Made by a program: the position numbers and the translations under genes. DNA of 64,000 nucleotides from CAITJF01 sp032654645 (GTDB taxonomy: Bacteria > Pseudomonadota > Gammaproteobacteria > Burkholderiales > Gallionellaceae): NCBI GenBank assembly GCA_032654645.1, contig JAULAW010000005.1, forward strand, positions 827,740 through 891,739, given 5' to 3'. Below are positions 17,159 through 26,700 of this stretch, in pieces. Below the pieces are notes generated by a model. The model was not told where the DNA came from, ran no database searches, and was given only the letters and a program-made list of their open reading frames with translations. The stretch's first letter is position 1, and every line of letters begins with the position of its first letter.

Positions 17159-18475
17159 ATGACCAAACCAGTCTCGTTGAGAGATATTCCGCAGAACAAC
17201 ATCTTCCGCAAAGGTGACACCTTCGTACTCTTTGGTGAACTCTTTGGCCGGGGTTACGCCAACGGTTTGGTGAACGAGGCGCGCAAGGCGGGGATGACGA
17301 TTATCGGCATCACCGTCGGACGCCGCGACGAGAACAACGCGCTACGCGCGCTGACGGACGAAGAGCTGGCCACCGCCGAAGCTAATCTGGGCGGGCGTAT
17401 CATCAACGTGCCGCTGATGGCCGGTTTCGACCTGGACGCCCCTGCAGGCGAGCCAACCCCGACCGATCTGCTGGGCGGCATGACGCTCAAGAGCTGGCAG
17501 GACGACAAGCTCGACTGGCAACATATCGAGAAGTGCCGCGAGGCGGGTGTGCAGCGCTTCAAGAATTCTGCCGCCAGGGTGATGGACAAGCTGGATAGCA
17601 TGATCGCGGATGGCAGCAACGTCTTTTTTGCTCATACTATGGCGGGCGGCATCCCCAAGGTGAAGGTGTTTTTGGCTGTCGCCAACCGTATTTACAAGGG
17701 GCGTGGCGAGCGTTTTATGTCTTCGCGCGCGCTGCTCGACAGCGATCTCGGCAAGCTGTGCATGATGAATTTCGACGAGGTCACCGCGAATACTTTCCGG
17801 TACCTGATCGAAGGCAGCGCGGCGATCCGTGCGCGGCTGGAAAAGACCGGCGGCCAGGCGCGCTACACCGCCTACGGCTACCACGGCACCGAGATCCTCA
17901 TTGACGGCAAATACCTGTGGCAGACCTACACCAACTACACCCAGGGCTACGCCAAGATGCGCCTCGAACACATTGCACAGGCCGCCTGGGCGCAGGACAT
18001 CAAGGCCACGGTGTTCAATTGCCCGGAGATACGCACCAACTCATCCGACATCTTCGTCGGCGTCGAGCTTTCTCTTTTCCCATTGCTGAAGGCGCTCAAG
18101 AAGGAAGGTGGCGGAGCGTGGGCCGAGGTGCAGTGGCAGGCCTGCCGCGACCTGCTGCAGGAGGGCAAGTCACTGGAAGCGCTGTTGCAGCAGATAGACA
18201 ACTACAACGCAACCGGCGTGATGCAGTCGTTCCGCAATTTCGCCGCCTGGCCGATAGACAACTCCGAGGCGCTGGCCGACTTGATGATAGGCACATCGGA
18301 AGAGATCACCCAGATGCACAAGGACCGCAAGGCGCTGGTGACAGACATCCTCAGCGCGCTGGTGCTGGAAGGAACAGGGCCGCTGATGTTCAGGGAAGCA
18401 TCCCATCCTTCCGCTCCGGTGCTATGGCTCAATCACGATATTATTGCCAGGCAGCTCAATTTGATTCACGGTTAA
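17159..18475 (+). CDS. SDR-like Rossmann protein, possibly FabMG-type enoyl-ACP reductase
   Basis: A 438-aa protein preceded by a good GGAGAG Shine-Dalgarno. The N-terminus has an SDR-like dinucleotide motif, GELFGRGYANGLV (GxxxGxG), followed by MTIIGITVGRRDE, where the basic pair after the second strand would suit NADPH. The rest is not a classical SDR and shows no clear YxxxK. From memory, long atypical proteins of this kind have been annotated as enoyl-ACP reductase FabMG family; I cannot confirm this by search. A strong intrinsic terminator follows, so it ends its transcript. Confidence 0.55.
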   Translation: MTKPVSLRDIPQNNIFRKGDTFVLFGELFGRGYANGLVNEARKAGMTIIGITVGRRDENNALRALTDEELATAEANLGGRIINVPLMAGFDLDAPAGEPTPTDLLGGMTLKSWQDDKLDWQHIEKCREAGVQRFKNSAARVMDKLDSMIADGSNVFFAHTMAGGIPKVKVFLAVANRIYKGRGERFMSSRALLDSDLGKLCMMNFDEVTANTFRYLIEGSAAIRARLEKTGGQARYTAYGYHGTEILIDGKYLWQTYTNYTQGYAKMRLEHIAQAAWAQDIKATVFNCPEIRTNSSDIFVGVELSLFPLLKALKKEGGGAWAEVQWQACRDLLQEGKSLEALLQQIDNYNATGVMQSFRNFAAWPIDNSEALADLMIGTSEEITQMHKDRKALVTDILSALVLEGTGPLMFREASHPSAPVLWLNHDIIARQLNLIHG

Positions 18476-18511
18476 GGGCTGGGGCGGAAGTAGTAGCTTT
18501 TACGAAAAAGA

Positions 18512-18538
18512 AAAAGGCGACCAAGGGTCGCTTTTTTT
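18512..18538 (+). terminator. Rho-independent terminator
   Basis: A stem of GCGACC-AAG-GGTCGC is flanked by an A-run and followed by seven Ts, 36 bp after the SDR-like gene. The A-rich left side also makes it workable in the other direction. Confidence 0.9.
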
Positions 18539-18558
18539 GAGTTGTGACCAAGAAGAAG

Positions 18559-18675
18559 CTAGGGAAACACGGATTAATTCGTCATCCCCGCGTAGGCGGG
18601 GATCCAGTGCCTTTATTTGACTGGGTTCCCGCCTTCGCGGGAACGACAAAACCGAATAAATCTGCGCTTCCCTAG
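18559..18675. repeat. MITE-like element with REP core
   Basis: A 117-bp segment with imperfect terminal inverted repeats starting CTAGGGAA and ending TTCCCTAG. Homology of the arms extends about 25 bp. Inside are two REP hairpins (CCCCGCGTAGGCGGGG and TTCCCGCCTTCGCGGGAA). There is no coding capacity. It looks like a non-autonomous REP-derived mobile unit. Confidence 0.65.
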
Positions 18676-18804
18676 TAGCACATGTGGTTCGCTTAGTCCT
18701 TTATGCATAGATCATTGCTCCGGGCAGATGTGCAAGTGGGGCGAACTCTATGGAGTTCGTCGGGGGCTGTCAATGACGATATGAAGGATAATGGTTGTGC
18801 GTGC

Positions 18805-19098
18805 TCAATCGATGAAACCGCATTCGCGCTGATGGCGGATGGCAAGGATGTCGATGCGGTTGTTGGCGGGCAGGAAGCGATACAGCGCGACGTAACCGGA
18901 ACGTCCTTTCGAAATGACGAGTTCGCGCAGGTTGTGCGGGGCGGGGCGCCCGATCAGGGGGTGGCGCTGCAAAATCGAGGCGGCATCGACGATCTCTTTG
19001 CCAACCGTGATGGCGAAATCCGGTGCCTCTTGTTCGAGAAATTGGAATATCCGTTCGAGGTCGGACAGTGCCTGTTCTGTGAAATGCACCTTGGGCAT
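18805..19098 (-). CDS. ParE/RelE-family toxin
   Basis: A 97-aa toxin-like protein. Motifs fit the ParE/RelE superfamily: FTEQALSDLERIFQFLEQ at the N-terminus, then HPLIGRPAPHNLREL, YVALYRF and a C-terminal DILAIRHQRE strand. The ATG at 19098 is 4 bp downstream of the RHH gene's stop, the usual antitoxin-then-toxin order. ParE members poison gyrase and RelE members cleave mRNA; the sequence here is closer to ParE, but activity cannot be inferred with certainty. Confidence 0.88.
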   Translation of the reverse strand: MPKVHFTEQALSDLERIFQFLEQEAPDFAITVGKEIVDAASILQRHPLIGRPAPHNLRELVISKGRSGYVALYRFLPANNRIDILAIRHQRECGFID

Positions 19099-19102
19099 GG
19101 AG

Positions 19103-19429
19103 TCAGCGCGCGGTGCGTTTGGTCGTGTGGGGTTTGTTCTTTGCATCATCGCGAACGATGGGCTTGGGGCGTTTTGCCGTCTTTCCAGTGGTCCGGGCCA
19201 GTATGTATGCCTGCACATCTTCCATCGCGTAGAGCGCGCCGCCTGCGTCCACTTCGGCGGAAGAGGCGATTGCGTCATTGATGAATGATTGCCGCATTTC
19301 GGCCATGCGGGCTTGCGCTTCCAGCGCTTCAATCATGAAGGCGTGCGGGGTTCTGCCGGATGCCTGTGCGGCGGATGCGATGCGTGCCTTCAGTTCTTCG
19401 GGAAGTTTCAGTGTGGTAGTGGCTGCCAT
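19103..19429 (-). CDS. Ribbon-helix-helix antitoxin
   Basis: A 108-aa protein starting at ATG 19429 behind AAGGAGA. The N-terminal TTTLKLPEELKARIASAAQA is a MetJ/Arc/CopG ribbon-helix-helix that would bind the pair's own promoter. The middle probably wraps the toxin, and the C-terminal 30 residues are Lys/Arg/Thr-rich and disordered. It is the first gene of the TA pair and is divergent from djlA, with a 93-bp shared control region. Confidence 0.85.
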   Translation of the reverse strand: MAATTTLKLPEELKARIASAAQASGRTPHAFMIEALEAQARMAEMRQSFINDAIASSAEVDAGGALYAMEDVQAYILARTTGKTAKRPKPIVRDDAKNKPHTTKRTAR

Positions 19430-19522
19430 GGCTATCTCCTTGCAAAAGTGCCACCAAAGTAACACCTCGTTGCAAGTTCGTCAATTGGCTATGCGGGGAG
19501 CGGATATAGCGGTGCGGGTATA

Positions 19523-20329
19523 ATGCATACCTTTGTTTTTGGCGTTGGAGCTATCTTGTTCAAGCTGATTGGCGTTATTGCGGGTTATTACTTTTTCGGA
19601 TTCTTCGGGGCGCTGTTGGGCCTGTTCGTTGGCTCGATGATTGATCGCATGAGGGCGTATGGCTCCGGCGGGATGAACCCGTTGCAGAATGCGTTGCGCC
19701 AGGCCGTTTTCCTCGAAACGGTGTTCGTCTCGATGGGCAAGCTGGCCAAGGCCGATGGGCATGTCTCTCGGGAAGAGGTCGCTCATGTCGAGCAGTTCAT
19801 GCAGAAACTGGGCATGACCCCGGCACATCGCCAGCAGGCTATTAAATTGTTCAAGCAGGGAGCCGATCCAGAGTTTGACATCGGGCCGACATGCAAGCGG
19901 TTCATGTCCATTTGCGGGCACACGAAGAGCCTGAAGGAAATGTTGCTGGTTTATCTTATCGTGATGGCGCTGGCGGACGGGCATTTCCATCCGGCTGAAG
20001 AAGCGTTGCTGACTGATATCGCCGGATTCCTTGGCTATGACCAAGCCGCGTTCAGGCACTTGATGGACATGGTGCTGAATCAATCCCACTTCGCCGGGGG
20101 GCAGGCCAATGCGACCGCAGCACTGGATGACGCCTACAAGGCTTTGGGTGTGAGCAAAGACAGCACCGACGCAGAGATCAAACGCGCCTACCGCAAGCTG
20201 ATGAGCCAATACCACCCGGACAAGTTGATCGGCCAAGGCATGCCGGAAGACATGATCGCAATGGCAACCGAGCAGGCAAAAGAAATTCAGATTGCCCATG
20301 ATTTGATTAAGAAGAGCCGGGGAACTTGA
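19523..20329 (+). CDS. djlA: Co-chaperone DjlA (membrane-anchored J protein)
   Basis: A 268-aa type III membrane J protein. A Gly-rich membrane segment (about residues 12-38) is followed by a TerB-like helical domain (60-190; ADGHVSREEVAHVEQ and ADGHFHPAEEALL repeats) and a C-terminal J domain (about 200-265) with the HPD motif in YHPDKLIGQGMP. It stimulates DnaK ATPase at the inner membrane. A perfect TATAAT (19519-19524) overlaps the ATG. If that is the promoter, translation must begin later, for example at TTG 19556, which has GGAG upstream and gives the shorter N-terminus usual for DjlA. Confidence 0.93.
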   Translation: MHTFVFGVGAILFKLIGVIAGYYFFGFFGALLGLFVGSMIDRMRAYGSGGMNPLQNALRQAVFLETVFVSMGKLAKADGHVSREEVAHVEQFMQKLGMTPAHRQQAIKLFKQGADPEFDIGPTCKRFMSICGHTKSLKEMLLVYLIVMALADGHFHPAEEALLTDIAGFLGYDQAAFRHLMDMVLNQSHFAGGQANATAALDDAYKALGVSKDSTDAEIKRAYRKLMSQYHPDKLIGQGMPEDMIAMATEQAKEIQIAHDLIKKSRGT

Positions 20330-20378
20330 TCGAGAAGAGCAGGAATGTTTGAAATCAGTTGCGTGCCCTGTACCGTTG

Positions 20379-20437
20379 GTAGGTGCGAATTCATTCGCAC
20401 GCAAAAATTAATTATGTGCGAATAAATTCGCATCTAC
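20379..20437. repeat. Inverted repeat between djlA and yceH
   Basis: Arms GTAGGTGCGAAT and ATTCGCATCTAC enclose an AT-rich centre. The family (GTAGGNGCGAAT-type) is related to the unit at 27,116. It probably forms a transcript-end stem for djlA. Confidence 0.65.
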
Positions 20438-20456
20438 GAAACCCTTTTCAGGATAA

Positions 20457-21131
20457 ATGATGTCCACCACACTCCCGGTTCTCTCCCTCCTTGAAACTCG
20501 CGTTCTCGGCGTGCTCGCCGAGAAGCAGCGCACGGTGCCGGACTCTTATCCGCTGACGCTGAATTCTCTGGTTTCCGGTTGCAACCAGAAGAGTAGCCGC
20601 GATCCGGTCATCGAGGCTTCCGAATCGGAGGTGCTGGTGGCGCTGGATAGTCTGAGGAGGTTGTCGCTGTTGGTTGAAACCAGCGGGGGCAGGGCGTCGC
20701 GTTATGCGCACAACATCGAGCGGGTGCTGCACATTCCCACGCAGTCCACCGCCTTGCTGTCTATACTGATGTTGCGCGGCCCGCAGACGGCAGGTGAGTT
20801 GCGTCTCAATTGCGAAAGGCTGCACAAATTCGCGGACATTTCTTCGGTCGAAAGTTTTTTGGTCGAGTTGGCAGAGCGTGCGGCGGGTGGCCTGGTGGTG
20901 GAGTTGCCGCGCCAGCCTGGCTCGCGCGAAAACCGCTGGATGCACCTGCTCTCCGGCGCACCTGCCATTGAGGAGCGCGTGTCCGCCAGGGAGGCATCTT
21001 CCACTCCCGCAGGCGATGTGACGGTGGGCGAAATTGCCGCGCTCAAGGCCAATGTTGCCAAGCTTGAAGCGGAGGTAAGCGAGTTGCGGGCTAAAATGGT
21101 CAAGCTGTGCGCGGAGCTGGGTGTTTCTTAA
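20457..21131 (+). CDS. yceH: YceH-family (DUF480) protein
   Basis: A 224-aa member of the DUF480/YceH family, which has two winged-helix domains. Characteristic blocks are LETRVLGVLAEKQRTVPDSYPLTLNSL and SSRDPVIEASE near the N-terminus, and LMLRGPQTAGELRLNCERLH in the second wing. The C-terminus has a coiled coil (EIAALKANVAKLEAEVSELR). Family members are proposed regulators of unknown target. It is flanked by repeats on its 5' side and shares no operon with djlA with certainty. Confidence 0.9.
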   Translation: MMSTTLPVLSLLETRVLGVLAEKQRTVPDSYPLTLNSLVSGCNQKSSRDPVIEASESEVLVALDSLRRLSLLVETSGGRASRYAHNIERVLHIPTQSTALLSILMLRGPQTAGELRLNCERLHKFADISSVESFLVELAERAAGGLVVELPRQPGSRENRWMHLLSGAPAIEERVSAREASSTPAGDVTVGEIAALKANVAKLEAEVSELRAKMVKLCAELGVS

Positions 21132-21232
21132 TCGTCCACGCCAGGCAGACAGTTCAGGCCCAACGGCTCACCGCAAGGCATCACAACAGCGGGCCGCCTC
21201 ATACCGAGCGCGCGTTCAGTGCCGTGCAGAAT

Positions 21233-22867
21233 TCATAAACTCTGCACAGCCTCAGCCAGCTCGATGCAAACGCGGTTACGCCCTTCGTTCTTGGCGCGAT
21301 AGAGCGCTTTGTCCACTCTTGCGCACAACGATTCCAGCGTGTCGCCTGACATGTATTCGCTTACGCCAAAGCTGGCCGTCACTTTCGGCACACCGGGGAA
21401 GCGATGGCCTTCGATCGCGCCGCGCAGTTTTTCGGCGAGGGCTGCACCGGCCGCACACCCGTCTGGCGCAAGAATCATGAACTCTTCACCTCCCCAGCGC
21501 GTCATCACGTCGGTTGACCGAGTGAGATCGCGCACCAGTTGGGTCAACTCTTTGAGCACCAAGTCTCCCGCACTGTGCCCGAATCCATCATTGATACGCT
21601 TGAAATGGTCAATGTCGAGCATAATCAGCACAAACCCGCCACCGTACCGCAACGCACGTTGCAGTTCGACCGTGAACAACTCAGTGAACTTGAACCGGTT
21701 GTAAGCGCCGGTCAACGAATCGGTGGAGGCGAGATAATCCTTTTCCTTGATCAAGCTTTCGGCAATGGTGAGCAGTTCGTTGAAGTTATATGAAATAACG
21801 CCCATTTCGTCGTTGCCGCGAAGCTGGATGCGATTGGCGAAATTCTTGGTCCGGATAGTTTGCTCAATGCCGGTGACAAGCACCTTGAGAGCGCGCAGCA
21901 GGCGAAGCGTGGTCGAGCCGGCCAAAAGCATGAGCATGAGCGAAACGCCGAGGGTGGCGGTTGCGTCCATAAAAAACCGCCTCTCGGTAGCCGCGATATC
22001 GTCATTTACCTGCTTGCGCAGAAAAGCCATGGTCTGGTTTTCCACCTCCCGCAACCGGTCTATGGCATAGCTGGCAGAGGCAAACCATTCCTCCGCCGTG
22101 ACCGCGCTCCCGCGCCCGGACAGGGCGGATTCAATAATCTCGAAAGTGGCTTGCACCCTGGGCTGGGCGAGAGCCGCGCGAAACGCACCGGCAATATCAG
22201 GCGCGGCATCGCGCAAAAACATTTCGCTATGATGTTGGTGCAGGTCGAATTGCTGGCCCACGATGGAAACTCTCACATTACCCATCTTTCCATTGGAAAG
22301 GGCTTCATTCAGGCTGGCGCGAATCTCACCGAGATATTCCTTGGCGTATAAAAGATGAGTGTGGGCGTGAAGGCCATTCTTAAGAAGCGTGCTTTTCGAA
22401 TGCATGGCGAGCGTGTTGACCTGATCGAGCGCATCAACGATAGTCAGGGTGTAGTACCTGAAGGAATCTGCAGCCGTCACTTGATGCCGGGAAATCTCTT
22501 CTCTTACTTTTCCCAGCTTCGCCAGGTTTTCCAGTTCTTGCACCGTGTCGCCATCCAGCCGCGATTTTGCCTGGTCGGTGGTGGCGCGCTGTGCATCGAG
22601 CAAAGCCGCGTTGGTTGTAGATTTGCTGGCCAGGTAGCCGGCGGAAATGCCGCGCTCTTTCTGCAACTCATGCACCAGGCCGGAAAGTTTTTCCGCCGTA
22701 TCCATACGGGTAAGCAACGCCTGCTTCTCGGACCGATCCCGGCTCTCCGCCGCGAACCGGGCGCCCAGGATGTAAAACAAACTGGCTACCGCCAGCAGCG
22801 CAAGCAGCAATATTCTTGCCTTGATCGTCATTTTGTTTTGGAACAACTCCAGCAAATGATAAGACAC
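21233..22867 (-). CDS. Diguanylate cyclase with NIT-like periplasmic sensor
   Basis: A 544-aa membrane cyclase. A membrane segment lies at about residues 15-33 and a long helical periplasmic domain at 40-300; its KERGISAGYLASKS motif resembles the nitrate/nitrite-sensing (NIT) fold. A second membrane segment (about 302-322), HAMP and a C-terminal GGDEF domain follow. The active site is RWGGEEF and the product-inhibition I-site RSTD lies five residues upstream of GGEEF, so a catalytically competent, feedback-regulated cyclase is expected. It makes c-di-GMP and opposes the HD-GYP proteins encoded nearby. Confidence 0.94.
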   Translation of the reverse strand: MSYHLLELFQNKMTIKARILLLALLAVASLFYILGARFAAESRDRSEKQALLTRMDTAEKLSGLVHELQKERGISAGYLASKSTTNAALLDAQRATTDQAKSRLDGDTVQELENLAKLGKVREEISRHQVTAADSFRYYTLTIVDALDQVNTLAMHSKSTLLKNGLHAHTHLLYAKEYLGEIRASLNEALSNGKMGNVRVSIVGQQFDLHQHHSEMFLRDAAPDIAGAFRAALAQPRVQATFEIIESALSGRGSAVTAEEWFASASYAIDRLREVENQTMAFLRKQVNDDIAATERRFFMDATATLGVSLMLMLLAGSTTLRLLRALKVLVTGIEQTIRTKNFANRIQLRGNDEMGVISYNFNELLTIAESLIKEKDYLASTDSLTGAYNRFKFTELFTVELQRALRYGGGFVLIMLDIDHFKRINDGFGHSAGDLVLKELTQLVRDLTRSTDVMTRWGGEEFMILAPDGCAAGAALAEKLRGAIEGHRFPGVPKVTASFGVSEYMSGDTLESLCARVDKALYRAKNEGRNRVCIELAEAVQSL

Positions 22868-23340
22868 CGCGCATCATACATTGGGGCGCTAACCGTAAGT
22901 GAGTTTTTGCGCGATGCCAGTTGCGGGGTTGTATGGGATATGGCCTATGCATCAGGGTAAATTTGTTCTCGAAATAATCGTAGGGTGGGCAGACAGCTTT
23001 ATCGTCTGCCCACGCGGATTGGTAACCGCGTGGGCACAGTGCGTGGTTGTTGCCGACTTGTCGGCTGTACAACCACGGCCTCCCCCTTGCGGGGAAAAAC
23101 GTGCCCACCCTACATTTGTTGATTTTAAACATAATTATTTGAAGAACAAATTAGCCTTGGCCTATGCATTTCGGCATATTGACTGGATGCGACTATAGGG
23201 GCATAGTTCGCCGCTTAAATCGGATGGCAGCAGATATGCAGCGGGAGGAAATCATGGGCCGGAACCACCCTTTGCCCTCAAGGCAAGATTTTCATGCCTG
23301 ATTTCACCCGCCCGCAAATAACCGGAATTGGGGGCAAGAC
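22868..23340. other. Intergenic region with nested palindromes, no gene seen
   Basis: Divergent intergenic region between the cyclase and the c-di-GMP block. Positions about 22,980-23,116 form a long imperfect palindrome with outer arms GTAGGGTGGGCA and TGCCCACCCTAC and inner stems (CCCACGCGGATTGGTAACCG). No coding region is supported. Promoters for both flanking units are expected here but none is clear. Confidence 0.6.
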
Positions 23341-23724
23341 ATGAAAAAATTGCCGGCGCTTTTGAATACTCCCGCGAAGCTGATGCTCGCGATAGGGTTG
23401 GTCATACTGGCGAACGAATTTCTGATCATGGCACTGATCGAAAGTATACATGACACCATCCTGAAGGATGCGTTTCTGACAATGATGGTTTTTGAATTCG
23501 CTGATCCCATTTTGCTCACCGCACTTGTTTCTCCCGCGCTTTATCTTCTGATCTTCAAGCCGATGCGCACCCAACAGGCCGAACTTGAACGGCAGCTCGA
23601 CGAGTTGCGCCGCTTCCAGAAGGTGACGGTCGGGCGCGAACTGCGCATGAAGGAACTGGTGGAAGAAAACGCCGCGCTGCGCCACCAGTTGGCTGATGCG
23701 CAACCGGACAACGCGCAACCATGA
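23341..23724 (+). CDS. Small two-helix membrane protein with coiled-coil tail
   Basis: A 127-aa protein with two membrane segments (about residues 13-33 and 48-72) and a cytoplasmic coiled coil (73-120; TQQAELERQLDELRRF). It has no catalytic motif. Its stop overlaps the ATG of the large PAS-GAF-HD-GYP gene (ATGA), so the two are translationally coupled. The coiled coil could dock with the coiled N-terminus of that phosphodiesterase and tether it to the membrane; this is inference. A vestige of its 3' end precedes the second HD-GYP gene. Confidence 0.8.
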   Translation: MKKLPALLNTPAKLMLAIGLVILANEFLIMALIESIHDTILKDAFLTMMVFEFADPILLTALVSPALYLLIFKPMRTQQAELERQLDELRRFQKVTVGRELRMKELVEENAALRHQLADAQPDNAQP

Positions 23725-26700
23725 GCGATACGGTAGGCAAACTGCGCCAGGAACTGCAAGCCGCGCAGCGCGCGCTGGCCGAAGCCAAGGCGCGTTGCGA
23801 ACGCCATGATGCCGAGCACCAAGCGGCCGCCAAAGAGCTGGAAGACAACCGCAGCGCGCTGCTGTTCATGCTCGAAGACCTGGAAAGCGCGCGGCGAAAA
23901 ATCGGGCAGGCGCACCAGGAATGGATGGCCGCGCTGGACGTGGTGAACGACCCGATTTTCCTGCACGACAAAAATTTCCGCATCCTGCGTTGCAATTTGG
24001 CTTACCAGCGATGCGCCGGGGTTCCGTTCCATGAAATCATCGGCCATCACTATTACGAAATCTTCCCCAAGGCAGACGCGCCCTTACCCTGCTGCCTGCG
24101 GGTGACGGAAAATGCAGAAGAAGAAGAAGAAGAAGTGGCGGTCGGCAACGCGATATACCGCTCGCGCGCCTTTTCCATCCATGATGAGCAGGGCGCTTAT
24201 CTGTACTCCGTGCACATCCTCGAATGCATCACCGAGCACAAGCGGGCGGAGAGGGAGTTAAGTGAGAGCGAGACCCGGTTCCGCAATCTTGTGGAGGCTA
24301 CAAGCGATTGGATTTGGGAAATTGACGAAAATAATGTCTATACCTATGCGAGCCCGAAAATACACGACATTCTCGGCTACGAGGCTGCGGAAATTGTCGG
24401 GAAAACACCTTTCGATCTTATGCCCCATGAGGAAGCCAAAAGGGTCGCGGATATATTCGGCACGATAGCGGCAGCGAGAATATCATTTTCAAACCTCGAA
24501 AACACAAACCTTCATAAAGATGGGCATCCGGTAGTCCTTGAGACAAGCGGTGTTCCGGTTTTTGACGCTGAAGGAAAATTTCGCGGCTATCGCGGCGTGG
24601 ACAGGGACATCACCGGGCGCAAGCAAGCAGAGGTAGTGCTGGTGGAAAGCGAGGAAAAACTCCGCAAGATAGCCGAATCGGCACAGGATGCCATCATTAT
24701 GATGGGGACGGATCAGAACATCTCGTTCTGGAACGCCGCCGCCGAGCGGATTTTCGGCTATACCGCCGCAGAAGCGATGGGGCATGAACTGCATGCCCTG
24801 ATCACGCCGGCGCGCGCTCGCGCCAGGTTCGCACAAGCCTTCCCGCATTTTCAGGCAACCGGTGAGGGGCCGCTCATCGGCAAAATGACCGAAGTCAGCG
24901 CGTTGCGCAAAGGCGGCGGGGAGTTCCCCGTCGAACTTTCCATTTCCGCAGCACGGTTGAACGGCCAATGGCATGCCATCAGCACCCTGCGCGACATCAC
25001 CGTGCGCAAACAGGCGGAGGAAGAACTGCGGCTGAGGGCGCAGCTTCTGGACAGCGTTTCCGATACGATCTTCCTGCTCGATCTCGACGGAAATTTCGTT
25101 TACCTGAACGAAGCCGCCTGGAAGTCGCGCGGCTACACGCGGGACGAGATGATGGGAATAGACCTGCACGCTCTCGACACGCCGAAGTTCGAAAAGCTCA
25201 TCGGAACCCGGTTCAAAGAGATAATGGAGAAAGGCCAGAGCTTCTTCGAATCCGAGCACCGCCGCAAGGACGGCACTGTCATGCCGGTCGAAATCAATGC
25301 CCGCACCATCGAGCTGGGCGGGCGCAAGCTGGTGCTCAGCATTATCCGCGACATCACCGAGCGCAAGCGGATGGATGAGGAATTGCAGCTCGCCTACTTT
25401 GCACTTAACCATGCTGTCGATTCAGTCTTCTTTATGGAACCGTCAGGAAAGTTTCTCTATGTCAATGAAACCGCCTGCCGAGCGTTGGGTTATTCCAAGG
25501 AAGAGTTGCTATCTATGGGTGTGGCTGACATTGATCCAAACTTACCAGACGGTGTTCCGCTGGAAATGTCCCAGGCAACAAAAGAAGCGGGGATTGGCCG
25601 TGTGGAATCGAAGCACAAAACCAAAGACGGCCGCCTTATTCCGGTCGAGGTCATAGTTGCCTACCTTCAATATAAGGGAGGAGACTATCATTGCTCCTTT
25701 GTCAGGGACATCACCGAACGCAAGCAGGCAGAAACTGCCATTCAACACGCCAGCCGCGCCCTTGCCACGCTGAGCGCGGCAAACAAAAGCCTTGTTCATT
25801 CCACCAGCGAGGATGAGTTATTGCGGGCAATCTGCCAGGCCATCGTCAAACAGCGCGGTTACCGGCTGGCGTGGGTGGGCTACGTACAGCATGACGAGAA
25901 CAAATCCATCAAGATCATGGCGTGTGCCGGGCACGACGAAGGCTATCTGGATGCCATTCAACTCACCTGGGCAGAAACCGGGCGCGGCATGGGGCCTAGC
26001 GGGCGCGCCGTCCTCAGCGGCGCGACGCAACTGTGCCAGAACATCGCCACCGATCCGATATGCGAGTCATGGCGCGATGAAGCGATCAAGCGCGGCTTTG
26101 CGGCCAACATTGCGCTCCCGTTGATGGATGGAAACGGCGAGGTGTTCGGCATACTCCATGTGTATGCCGAAGAAGTTGATGCCTTCACGCCCGCCGAAAT
26201 CGCCCTGCTGGAAGAAATGGCGGGCGATCTGGCGTTCGGTGTGCGCGCCCTGCATATCCGCCGCGAACGCGATCTCGCTCTGGAGCAAAACCAGCGGCAT
26301 TTTGAGCGACTGCAAGACAGCCTGGAAGATACGGTGCGCGCCATCGCATCCATCATCGAAATGCGCGACTCTTATACTGCCGGGCACCAAGTTCGGGTCG
26401 CCGATCTGGCGATGGCGATTGCCAAACAAATGGGGCTTTCCGGTGAACAGATACATGGTGTCCATCTCGCCGGTGTGGTGCATGACTTGGGCAAAATCAA
26501 AATTCCGGCGGAAATACTCAGCAAGCCTGGCAGGATCACTGACATCGAGTACAGCTTGATCAAGATCCATTCACAGGCGGGTTATGACATTCTGAAAGGT
26601 ATCAACTTCCCTTGGCCGATCGCGCAGATGGTGCTGCAACACCACGAGCGGCTCGACGGCTCCGGTTATCCGCAGGGGTTGCAGGGCGATGCCATCCTGC

